Of a DNA stretch of 64,000 bases, positions 38,301 to 45,531 are shown piece after piece. The DNA comes from Acidocella aminolytica 101 = DSM 11237 (lineage in GTDB: Bacteria > Pseudomonadota > Alphaproteobacteria > Acetobacterales > Acetobacteraceae). The notes beneath the pieces were generated by a model that saw nothing but the letters and a program-made list of their open reading frames with translations, did not search any database and was not told where the DNA came from. The translations under genes and the position numbers were made by a program. The stretch is taken from contig NZ_FQVJ01000003.1 of the NCBI RefSeq assembly GCF_900129125.1, positions 124,001-188,000 on the forward strand, in the 5' to 3' direction. Within the stretch, counting starts at the first letter, position 1. Each line of letters opens with the position of its first letter.

Positions 38301-40633
38301 ACCGCGCCGCCGCTGAATCCTGGGCGGATACCAATCATCGGCGCCGCCGGCGTGATTTTCAGTGTCTGCTCTTTCGTCGCCGCCCGGCCTGAAGGGTCGT
38401 TGATTGTAACCTTGACCACCGCCTGTAGTGCATGGGTTGTGTCAGGTAGCTGTGTCAAATCAATGGGGATCGAGGCCGCGCCGGTTGCATCAGTTTCGGG
38501 CAAGTCCGGCTGCAGCATCGGCTCGTTGACGATCTCATGGCGAAGGCCAAACGTGTATCCCTGATAGGCGGGAAACGGCGACGGATCAGCACCAACGTGT
38601 ACGCTTGCCGTGCCAGTGAGGTCTGACCCAGGCGCGCCGTAAAGAAATTGGACCGATATAGGTAAATTATCGATCTTTCCAGGGGCGAGAGGGCCATTTG
38701 CCGCAAAACTGATCGCCAGCTTTGCCGGTACGAAGGCCGCAACCGTGAAACTGCGCTGTGCAACTACGGGGCCGTTTTCACCCTCTTGGAGGGAGATGCT
38801 CCAGTCACCCGCCTGCGCTCCGGCAGGAAGGTGAATCTGTGTGACAAAAGATGAATCATCCGTCCATTTTGTCACCTGGTCTAGGAAGACTTGGCCGCCG
38901 GGACGATAGACGATCAGGCGTAACGGTATGCCGAGCGGTTTCAAGGCCGGATCGCGCAGCAGAGCGCCGAGATTCACGGTTTCGCCGGGCCGGTAGATGC
39001 CGCGGTCAAGCCAGAGATAAGGATCAACGGGCTGGGGTTCGGCTTGGCCGGAAACACCGCGATCAGTGAGGTCGAACGGGGCGGCATTGAGGTCGACGAG
39101 GGTGAAATCCCCGTCGGGACCGGTGATATGCAGTGCTACGGGTGCCTGTGCCTGCGCGCCATTCATCAGCGGCGCCGCGAAATGGGCGAAGCCGTTCGAA
39201 TCCGTGACCGCCGTATCGAGGACCGAATTATCCGAGGCGATGAGCGCGACTTTGGCGCCGGCGATTACCGATGCATCGGTAAACCTGCGGAGCTGTACAG
39301 TCAGCCCATTCCTGCCCCACCAGCTTGTTGGCGCAATATTCGTGCGCAGGACTAATTGTTGCAGATTCAGCGAGCCATCATCGTTGGGGGTACCATCGTC
39401 CGGCGCGATCGAGACGGCGTAAAGCCCAGGTTTTGTCATCACCGTTGAAAGCGGTAGGATAGCATGCACCAGGCGGTTCCGCTCAAAACCCGGCACAGTG
39501 GCGCTGCCCGTGAAAATAATCGGCGCAGTATTGCCATTTAGGTCAGAATTAAAGGCACCAGGATTGAGTAGTGGGTGATTCGACAGGAAATTGAGCAGGC
39601 TGCGTTCAGAAACGTGCGCGATCTTTACTTTGACTTTTGAGATGTTGACGCCAGAAAATCCTACCGCGGGCGGGTTATTGGCGGGGATAATAAAATGGCT
39701 TGGATCGGCGAACAGCGCGGGCGGGCGGTTCGCGAGCGTAATCTTGATACTGCGTTGTTCCTTCAGGGCAGTACCGGCAATCCCTGGTAGGCCAGGATGC
39801 AGGATAACCGTGGTCGTTGCCCCTGGTGTCAGGCCAGAAAGACAAAGCTGGCCGCTTGTTTCCGTAACGGCAAGGTCTTTTATGGCGGGCTGTGTGGTGA
39901 CATAGTCACCTGGATGCAACGTGCCATGCGGCAAGCTTACAGTGAAGGTAATGCACGCGCGGGCGGGGAAGGATTGCGGGTAGCTATCCACTTTGCTGAC
40001 AACAAACCCGTACGCCGTTATCGCCTGGTCCAGCGCGGTACGAAGGCTGGCCTCCTGGGGATAAGCCGAAACCATGACGTCTAACAGGCGAATTTCCGCA
40101 CCGTGATTGCCCTGCTGGCCAAGTGCCTGGCGCATGAGATTCAGTCCCCGCCAAGTTGCCGCCGCGGGGTTGTTGCTATGGCCGGCATATTTCAGGCCAA
40201 GATAAGCGGCCTGCAATGCCTCCGTAACCGGGCCTGCACCATTGAGGTCAGCCTCAGCAAGATCGAGCCATGGTTCCGGGCTGCGGTTTGCGTAAAGATT
40301 GAGCCGGCTCTGGCTGGCTTGGCGCAAGCCCTGCCAGTCCTGGGCCTTGCGAGCGGCCTGCATTGCCGCGTCGTCTGCAGCGGCCTCGCCTTGAAGTGAC
40401 GCGCTCCAGCCAGTGTTGTTGGCAAATCCAAAAGCCAGTTGCTGAGCTTCGGCACCAAGGCCGGGGAGAATTTTATCTATATCCTCCACAATCGGCGTTA
40501 CCGACAATGGCGGCGCGGATTCCATATTGCCAGATGGAGCAGAGGCATTTTGAGCGGCGGCGGATGGGCCAAGGAACATGCCACCGGACAGGAGGACGAG
40601 GCCAAAAAGCGCATTGCGAGCATAAGAATGCAT
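35339..40633 (-). CDS. bacterial alpha-2-macroglobulin family protein (YfhM-like), no thioester
   Basis: A 1764-residue periplasmic protease-trap-like protein, probably protecting the cell when the envelope is breached and PBP1C repairs the wall. A Sec signal (cleavage near AAA-Q, about residue 27) replaces the lipobox of E. coli YfhM. MG/A2M domains (DRGIYRPGETVNLGALLRD, LPDFNGKIRLMAVAW) and the C-terminal thioester-type alpha/alpha domain are present. Where thioester-bearing homologues have CLEQ, the sequence here reads LDES (1300-1303) just before VSRGLP, so neither the Cys nor the Gln of the thioester exists. It would trap proteases non-covalently, as proposed for thioester-less bacterial A2Ms. 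Coupled to pbpC. Confidence 0.95.
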   Translation of the reverse strand: MHSYARNALFGLVLLSGGMFLGPSAAAQNASAPSGNMESAPPLSVTPIVEDIDKILPGLGAEAQQLAFGFANNTGWSASLQGEAAADDAAMQAARKAQDWQGLRQASQSRLNLYANRSPEPWLDLAEADLNGAGPVTEALQAAYLGLKYAGHSNNPAAATWRGLNLMRQALGQQGNHGAEIRLLDVMVSAYPQEASLRTALDQAITAYGFVVSKVDSYPQSFPARACITFTVSLPHGTLHPGDYVTTQPAIKDLAVTETSGQLCLSGLTPGATTTVILHPGLPGIAGTALKEQRSIKITLANRPPALFADPSHFIIPANNPPAVGFSGVNISKVKVKIAHVSERSLLNFLSNHPLLNPGAFNSDLNGNTAPIIFTGSATVPGFERNRLVHAILPLSTVMTKPGLYAVSIAPDDGTPNDDGSLNLQQLVLRTNIAPTSWWGRNGLTVQLRRFTDASVIAGAKVALIASDNSVLDTAVTDSNGFAHFAAPLMNGAQAQAPVALHITGPDGDFTLVDLNAAPFDLTDRGVSGQAEPQPVDPYLWLDRGIYRPGETVNLGALLRDPALKPLGIPLRLIVYRPGGQVFLDQVTKWTDDSSFVTQIHLPAGAQAGDWSISLQEGENGPVVAQRSFTVAAFVPAKLAISFAANGPLAPGKIDNLPISVQFLYGAPGSDLTGTASVHVGADPSPFPAYQGYTFGLRHEIVNEPMLQPDLPETDATGAASIPIDLTQLPDTTHALQAVVKVTINDPSGRAATKEQTLKITPAAPMIGIRPGFSGGAVNSGTKPVFDIAAIAPDGKPVPMQADLSLVRQDYEWGVIWNDSVASWRYNYVNHNVLNETITITPGKPYHLVLPALPDGRYRLRLIQHSGGYAASSTIFYSGWITSNQPDVPTRLTVTRDKKSYNGGDVAQLHISAPFSGKAVLVLANDHVISTRDFDVPKGGTNVKVSVSASWGAGAYAIVQLYRPATATTPPDRAIGLVWLGLNPGTHELPVAFNVKTLYRPGRDVTFEVKTTPGAYVTLDAVDEGILSLTDFQSPDPLGHFFGKRLLGVDIRDDYGALLRPPQGMQAVLHVGGGGDFGPANLPIPQKIVSLFAGPVQAGPDGVARFVMHLPDFNGKIRLMAVAWKEDTLGSAATDIISRHKLIANLLLPRFLSPGDTANIGVMLQDLDLPSGHFTVTVAAKGAISGGKVFPVDLARGTRQVLHTQIAANAIGTGHIRLDVAGPDAYSQQRLRNISVHLVRPAVTQLTNTEVAPGQKAALTPDLSPFVPGSAKSVMTLGNHLPFDPAGFLQALQERNLPFLDESVSRGLPLTALTGAVALPDPQGRLAQAVENVLDDQRYDGAFGLWSSQDSAQPWLTAYATDFLLRARKAGADIPDPPLKAALSWLRHEVDNDPEPGQAQIYAAYVLALDGQAPAGAIRVMDKNIGDVTHPLARAQLGAALAMIGEPDRAMQALHAALNTHNRGGYFWWRGQDWNDGYGTPLRDAWAVPTIIRETGLMQKTWSSLAANLPGRGLSPDRLNSQELAAAGLAAADFGGKPETLSVSIDGKAATSSHAIVQGIGKSVTITNNGKTALPVVIATTGIPVTPAKAASNGMSLQIAFYAKDGTPLDVSRLDQNTVFIMVISGRATDSTPHHAVLTAGLPAGWELAGNISSGQTQLSWLPDLTSPDATASADDRYMAAFTLYPPCSDLNCSDNGYTQEFVTAVELRAVTQGHFILPGAVLADLNHPDERGTTAASDVAVLPPGTPVTPPAHASNAPQTKAP

Positions 40634-41008
40634 GGTGTGCTCTAATTCCTGTCCAACTTAGCGCTGACGCCAACCCCTGATTTTGCTTGGCACCCGCAAA
40701 ACGGCCCCTAGTTGAAAATAGACTAGCTGGGTTCAATGCCCGGTGGAAGCCTGTAACGAGCCAATCCTGCAGCGGTGATTGGCTCTGCCATTGTCCCTGA
40801 AGACGCTGGGTTAGACCGAAGGAGCGATGGAAACTTGGACACACCATTTCGATAGATGGTCGCCAGTGCCGGGCGGACTTTCGCAAATCCCCAACGGGGA
40901 TCCACTCTGAAACAGACTCAATTACACCGTGGTTAGGAAGGTTTTGGTCTGGCTGGCTCCGCGCCTGTCAACGCGACTGTTGATGGCGCCCCCCGGGTGC
41001 ATCGCCTG
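40634..41008. other. intergenic region upstream of the alpha-2-macroglobulin gene
   Basis: About 375 bases with no supported gene. It holds the promoter of the macroglobulin-pbpC operon and a 9-bp hairpin (arms GAGCCAATC/GATTGGCTC, 40758-40785) without a T-tract. Confidence 0.55.
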
Positions 41009-41638
41009 TCACCCTCCCTGATAGGTAACGCGCAGGAGCAGCGACCCTGCGAGCGCAAGCATTGTCAAGCCGACGATCGCATCAAGCGCACGCCATGCGG
41101 CAGGCCGGGAAAACACAGGCTTGAGGATTCGTGCCCCGAACCCGAGCGCGGTAAACCAGGAGACGCTGGCCGAAATGGCTCCCGCCGTGAAAGCCGGACG
41201 CAAGGCGGCCGGCTGCGCCGAGCCAATTGCACCGAGAAGCAGGACCGTATCAAGGTAGACGTGAGGATTCAGAAAGGTGAAGCCCGCTGTTGAGGCAATC
41301 GCCCTGCGGAGCGTTAACCCATTCCCTGCGCCGATCTCGACTTTGCTGACGACCGAAAGTCGGCGTAGGGCCGTGACGCCGTGCCAAGTGAGAAATACAC
41401 ATCCTCCCAGTGTCAGGAGCATGGTGAACCGTGGAGCCGCGCCGACGAATGCACCGACCCCGCCAACGCCGGCGATGATCAGAATAGCATCCGCGCAACC
41501 GCAGAACAGCACGATCGGCAGGACATGTTCACGCCGCAGCCCCTGGCGGAGAACAAAGAGATTCTGGGCGCCGATCGCAATGATCAGCGCTGCGGATGAC
41601 GCGAAGCCAGTGAGGAATGAAGTAAGAAAGTTTGCCAT
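41009..41638 (-). CDS. argO: LysE/ArgO family amino-acid exporter
   Basis: Inner-membrane exporter of 209 residues with about six hydrophobic segments. The family signature GFASSAALIIAIGAQNLFVLRQGL is at the N-terminus and FLNPHVYLDTVLLLG in the middle. ArgO-type proteins export arginine and lysine analogues. ATG 41638 is preferred; an in-frame start at 41647 adds three residues. It is divergent from an ArgP-type LysR regulator, exactly the arrangement expected for argO control, with an inverted repeat in the gap. Confidence 0.9.
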   Translation of the reverse strand: MANFLTSFLTGFASSAALIIAIGAQNLFVLRQGLRREHVLPIVLFCGCADAILIIAGVGGVGAFVGAAPRFTMLLTLGGCVFLTWHGVTALRRLSVVSKVEIGAGNGLTLRRAIASTAGFTFLNPHVYLDTVLLLGAIGSAQPAALRPAFTAGAISASVSWFTALGFGARILKPVFSRPAAWRALDAIVGLTMLALAGSLLLRVTYQGG

Positions 41639-41668
41639 GCGCGACACTCAATGGCCGCGCTCGACACA

Positions 41669-41690
41669 TTAGAAAAGCTTGTTTTTCTAA
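41669..41690. promoter_or_regulatory. inverted repeat between argO and argP, putative ArgP site
   Basis: Eight-base arms TTAGAAAA and TTTTCTAA (41669-41676, 41683-41690) with a 6-base spacer in the 76-base divergent gap. A second smaller repeat, TTAAG/CTTAA with a 5-base spacer, lies at about 41697-41711 just before the argP start. LysR-type activators bind such interrupted palindromes. Confidence 0.55.
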
Positions 41691-41714
41691 AGCTGATTAA
41701 GCATAACTTAATTC

Positions 41715-42602
41715 ATGCTGGATTATCCCGCGCTTGCCGCTGTCAGTGCCGTCGTCCGGGAGGGCAGTTTCGAACGGGCTGCCGCTGCACTCCGCATTAC
41801 GCCATCGGCCATCTCGCAGCGTGTGCGGGGCATAGAGGAGCGGCTTGGAACGATGCTCGTAATCCGCGGCCAGCCTTGCACACCGACCGATCTGGGCCGC
41901 AGACTCTGTGCGCATTTCGACCGCGTCCAACTGCTGGAAGCTGACATTGTGCCAGCGCTCTCCGATCAAAACGCCGCCCCGCTACCCACGCTCAGGGTTG
42001 CCGTTAACGCCGACAGTCTGGCGACATGGCTCCCTGAAGCCATTGCCGCATTCGGTCGGGCGACTGGTACCCTTCTCGAGCTTACTCGCGACGATGAAAC
42101 ACGCACTGCCGATCGGCTTCGTTCAGGTGACGTTTTGGCTGCCGTGACGGCTGATCCCAATCCGATCCAGGGGTGCCGGACCATCCCGCTGGGGGCGCTG
42201 CGTTATGCCGCCTGCGCCAGCCCGAATTTCCTTTCACGGTATTTCGGAGATGCGGTGAACGGCGAGACGCTGAAAAAAGCGCCGTATCTGCGGTTCGATC
42301 GACTTGACGGGCTGCAGGCCCGCTGGGCATCCGAAGCATACGGAATTGATCTCGATGCGCCGACGCACTGGGTTCCCTCGACACATGGCTTCATGGACTT
42401 GTGTCTGGCCGGATTGGCTTGGGGGTTGCAACCTCTTCGGCTGGCGGAACAGCATATCGCCGCCGGTCGCCTAGTCGAGCTCCCACCGCGGGCGAGGATC
42501 GACGTTAAGCTTTACTGGACCGTTGCCCGTCTGCACGTTGTGTCATTGCGCCGTTTGACCAGGGATGTATGCGCTGCGGCTGCTAGGTATCTGGATACGT
42601 GA
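41715..42602 (+). CDS. argP: LysR family regulator, ArgP type
   Basis: A 295-residue LysR protein. The HTH (FERAAAALRITPSAISQRVRGIEERLGTML) is of the ArgP/IciA form, with RGQPCTPTDLGRRL after it; the effector domain follows at about residues 90-290. ArgP binds lysine or arginine and activates argO. Divergent orientation from argO and the interrupted palindrome between them strongly support that role. Confidence 0.9.
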   Translation: MLDYPALAAVSAVVREGSFERAAAALRITPSAISQRVRGIEERLGTMLVIRGQPCTPTDLGRRLCAHFDRVQLLEADIVPALSDQNAAPLPTLRVAVNADSLATWLPEAIAAFGRATGTLLELTRDDETRTADRLRSGDVLAAVTADPNPIQGCRTIPLGALRYAACASPNFLSRYFGDAVNGETLKKAPYLRFDRLDGLQARWASEAYGIDLDAPTHWVPSTHGFMDLCLAGLAWGLQPLRLAEQHIAAGRLVELPPRARIDVKLYWTVARLHVVSLRRLTRDVCAAAARYLDT

Positions 42603-42722
42603 AGGACTCACACGAGACCTGTCGGGCGACTAGAGCAGCCATAGCAACTATGAGGAAATGAAGGTTGCGGGGCGGCGCACGCGCCAATAAGCCGTCTCTT
42701 TAGAAAAGGACAATTTCCCTAT

Positions 42723-43967
42723 ATGCCAGAGACCAGATCCCCGCATTCCGAGATGCGGTTCACCGAATTCGTCGCTTTGGTGGCTGCTTTGATGGCAACC
42801 AACGCCATGGGCGTCGATACCATGCTACCAGCCTTGCAGCAGATCAGCACGACGCTGGGGGTAACCAGCGGCAACACCGCGCAGCGGATCATCGTCATCT
42901 ACATGATTGGCTTTGGCGCTGCGCAGATCATCTATGGGCCGCTGATCGACCGTTTCGGGCGCAAGCCGGTTCTACTCGCGGGCATGGCAGGCTATGTATT
43001 GTGCAGTCTGGCTGTGGCGTGTGCAGGATCTTTCGAGATAGTGCTGCTGGCTCGCGGGCTGCAGGGCGTAGCGGCGGCGGTCTCGCGCGTAGTGGCGGTG
43101 GCGATTGTACGCGACCGCTATGCCGGCCGCCTTATGGCGCGGGTGATCTCTCTCTCTTTCATGGTGTTCTTAAGCGTGCCCGTGCTTGCCCCCTCTATCG
43201 GCCAGGCGATCCTGCTTGCCGGCTTATCCTGGCGATGGATCTTCGTCGGCCTCGCTGGCTTCGGGCTGTTGGTGCTGCTCTGGGTTGCGCTGCGTTTGCC
43301 GGAGACGCTGCACCTTGAAGACCGACGGCCCATCAGCGTCGGCAACATAGCGCGGAGCTATGGGCGGATTTTCACCTGCCGCCTCTGGCTGGGCTACACG
43401 TTGGCCACCGGCGGCATATTTGGCGGCCTGCTCGGATTTATCGTTTCTTCCCAACAGGTGTTTTTGGATGTGTTCAAAGCGCCGAGGCTGTTTCCTATCG
43501 TATTCGCAGGAGTGGCCGCAAGTATCGCCATAGCCTCATTGGTTAATGCGCGTTTGGTAGAGCGGATCGGCATGCGGCTACTCTCGCATGCGGCGCTACT
43601 GGGCTTCATCGCCAGTGCCTGTATCCATGCGCTCGTGGCCTATACCGGACATGAGACAATTTGGTGCTTTGCTATTCTGCAAAGTTGCATGATGTTCTGC
43701 TTTGGGCTGATGATGGGGAATTTCAACGCCATCGCGATGGAGCCGGTTGGCCATTTGGCGGGTAGCGCTGCTGCTGCGGCGGGCTGTATCACGACTGTGG
43801 CCGGAGCAGTGATCGGGGCCCTGATCGGACAGAACTTCGATGGTACCGTGATCCCCTTGACGGAAGGCTTTGCCTATACCGGCATTGGCACGTTGGCCGT
43901 CATACTTGTCACAGAGCGCGGTCGCTTATTCCACCGGCCGACGACATCAACGATAATCGCGAACTAG
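42723..43967 (+). CDS. MFS drug-resistance transporter, Bcr/CflA type
   Basis: A 414-residue inner-membrane antiporter with twelve predicted hydrophobic segments. DHA1-type signatures are visible: the N-terminal MGVDTMLPALQQI, GFGAAQIIYGPLIDRFGRKPVLL (motif A between TM2 and TM3) and LARGLQGVAAAVSRVVAVAIVRDRY (motif B). Bcr/CflA members export bicyclomycin, chloramphenicol or cysteine; the substrate here is unknown. Preceded by about 120 bases that follow argP; a separate promoter is likely. Confidence 0.92.
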   Translation: MPETRSPHSEMRFTEFVALVAALMATNAMGVDTMLPALQQISTTLGVTSGNTAQRIIVIYMIGFGAAQIIYGPLIDRFGRKPVLLAGMAGYVLCSLAVACAGSFEIVLLARGLQGVAAAVSRVVAVAIVRDRYAGRLMARVISLSFMVFLSVPVLAPSIGQAILLAGLSWRWIFVGLAGFGLLVLLWVALRLPETLHLEDRRPISVGNIARSYGRIFTCRLWLGYTLATGGIFGGLLGFIVSSQQVFLDVFKAPRLFPIVFAGVAASIAIASLVNARLVERIGMRLLSHAALLGFIASACIHALVAYTGHETIWCFAILQSCMMFCFGLMMGNFNAIAMEPVGHLAGSAAAAAGCITTVAGAVIGALIGQNFDGTVIPLTEGFAYTGIGTLAVILVTERGRLFHRPTTSTIIAN

Positions 43968-44396
43968 CAAGGTGCCGCCCTATAGCCGTCGATCTGGTTG
44001 CATTGTTCATGGAACGCCGTACCGAAATGAAAATCTCTGCCTTGGTGTGTTATCGCGAGTATGACAGGGACAATAATCTGCATGAGATTTTCATTCCCAT
44101 TGTTATAGCAGCCATAATAGGTTGCTACGTCTAGGACGTAGCAACTCAACTTTGATAACATTTCAACTGGGCGGCCGCGTAAAACCGATCCACCCAAAAT
44201 GGAGAGGATGCTTTAACGAAGATTAGCTGGTAGCCGTCAGTACGCCTTAGAGCGTCAATGAGAGTAATGGAATTGTTACCCGCTTTAGAACGGAAGCCGG
44301 TTATAGCCCGTTAGAAGCTTACATTGACCAGCCGCGACAACTTATCGGATACAGCGGTATCGTCCATGCAGGAGCCTATGGCGATTATGGGGCGTA
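43968..44396. other. intergenic region with hairpins, downstream of the MFS gene
   Basis: About 430 bases. A minus-strand frame (43964-44197) lacks a ribosome-binding site and overlaps the MFS end. The region contains a 12-bp inverted repeat AATGAAAATCTC/GAGATTTTCATT (44026-44037 and 44084-44095) and the hairpin described next. Nothing else seen. Confidence 0.5.
44121..44145. repeat. perfect 11-bp inverted repeat, 3-base loop
   Basis: GTTGCTACGTC at 44121-44131 pairs with GACGTAGCAAC at 44135-44145 around TAG. No T-tract follows on either strand, so it is not a typical terminator. It may be an RNA hairpin, a protein-binding palindrome or the trace of a mobile element. Confidence 0.7.
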
Positions 44397-44780
44397 TTAG
44401 CCACCACCTCCGCCCCCTCCCCCGCCGCCACCTCCGCCACCTCCGCCACCTCCCCCGCCGCCAGCTCCTCCTCCAGCGCCTGATCCGCTTCCAGATCCAC
44501 GGCTTCCAGACGATGTGCTACGGCCGACACTACTCCGATCTTGTGTCTTATCCCGGTCGCGGTTCTGATCCATATCTTGGTCTCGGTCCCTATCTTGATC
44601 TTGGTCCTGATCTTTATCCCTGTCTTGATCAAGATCCCTGTCTCGGTCTTGATCCTGGTCTTGCGCGTTGGCCGCCCTCGTCATAATCGCCGTACCCGCT
44701 AGCAGCCCGAATAGCCATCCCGTTCCAACCACAAAGTGCCGCCGCGGGAGAATATTGAGTGATTTGCTAGGAATTGCCAT
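44397..44780 (-). CDS. Tat-like secreted Asp/Gln/Arg-repeat protein with glycine tail
   Basis: A 127-residue low-complexity protein. Residues 1-39 look like a twin-arginine signal (RRHFVV at 13-18, hydrophobic 19-36, cleavage after ANA at 39). Residues 40-82 are an almost unbroken alternation of Asp with Gln or Arg, 83-100 Ser/Gly/Arg, and 101-127 nearly pure glycine. The gene is credible because of GGAGAA before the ATG and because the composition changes exactly at the predicted cleavage site. The alternating charge could bind metal ions; no function is known. On the opposite strand the repeat gives a spurious Pro/Tyr/Asp-rich frame. Confidence 0.65.
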   Translation of the reverse strand: MAIPSKSLNILPRRHFVVGTGWLFGLLAGTAIMTRAANAQDQDQDRDRDLDQDRDKDQDQDQDRDRDQDMDQNRDRDKTQDRSSVGRSTSSGSRGSGSGSGAGGGAGGGGGGGGGGGGGGGGGGGGG

Positions 44781-45531
44781 TGTAATTCTCCAAGCCGTTG
44801 TTTTTTACCTGTGATTTTAAAAATCATACTCAGGCCGTCCACCTCCGGGCCAAAGGATTTTTGTCCACTTCGAAGTTACCAAGTTGAAGCAGGAGTTTTA
44901 TGAAAACATACTGCATCGTCGGCTGCGTTGATTTTCGTCAATAAGCCACAAAATCCAGATCTTCAGCACGCAGATACTGCAAGAGCTAAAAGCTTTGCAG
45001 TCGCGCAGTGTCCGTCCGCCGTTGCAGGTGGTATGAAAATCATCGATCCGCGGAGTGTGCCAGCGAGATAAACGTTCAGTTTGGCTACAAATCAAGTTGC
45101 GTCAAATCAAAGCGCAGGTAGTCATCACATGTCATTGGGTGAATACATCATGTTTTAGGATGAATGCTCTTGGAGCATACGCGGGATAATAGACGCGCGG
45201 GTACCAGCGATGGGCTTGTATATTTCAGTCACCGAATGCTCATTACCTTTGGGTGGTGCCAAGTGGCTCTGAGGTATGCTTTAGATTGGCGAAAGCCCAG
45301 CTCTTATGGTCGAGTCGCTTTGGCACTGGAGCGGGGCACCAGTCCAACAGGTATCAAGGGTACATTGGAGCATATAGCTACGCTTCTGGTCCGACCACTC
45401 ATCGTGAGCATTGGCCCCGTCAAGACAGTCTTTCATGCGGTCATCTATCTTTTCATACAGACCGGACGCCACAGACCCTTGGTATTAGAGCTAATATACC
45501 CTGGGCATTTATTAGCTCGGGCCCCAAGAGA
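44781..45531. other. intergenic region upstream of the P-type ATPase
   Basis: About 750 bases with no convincing gene. Frames at 44898-45095 (minus) and 45164-45544 (plus) have no ribosome-binding site or family trait, and the ATPase frame runs upstream to 45253 without homology. A short palindrome ATGCTC-TTG-GAGCAT lies at 45164-45178. Confidence 0.5.

Noticed and set aside
40727-40743. tRNA T-arm-like sequence CTGGG-TTCAATG-CCCGG
   Set aside because: The upstream sequence gives no matching acceptor stem, D-arm or 7-base anticodon loop; a chance resemblance.
43964-44197. Minus-strand frame of 77 codons
   Set aside because: No ribosome-binding site, overlaps the MFS gene end and is full of the inverted repeats noted separately.
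44324-44686. Plus-strand frame rich in Pro, Tyr, Asp and Gly
   Set aside because: A mirror of the low-complexity repeat gene on the minus strand, which has the start signal and signal peptide.
45253-45531. Upstream extension of the P-type ATPase frame by 93 residues
   Set aside because: The extension has no resemblance to the family; the conserved N-terminal domain begins right after ATG 45532.
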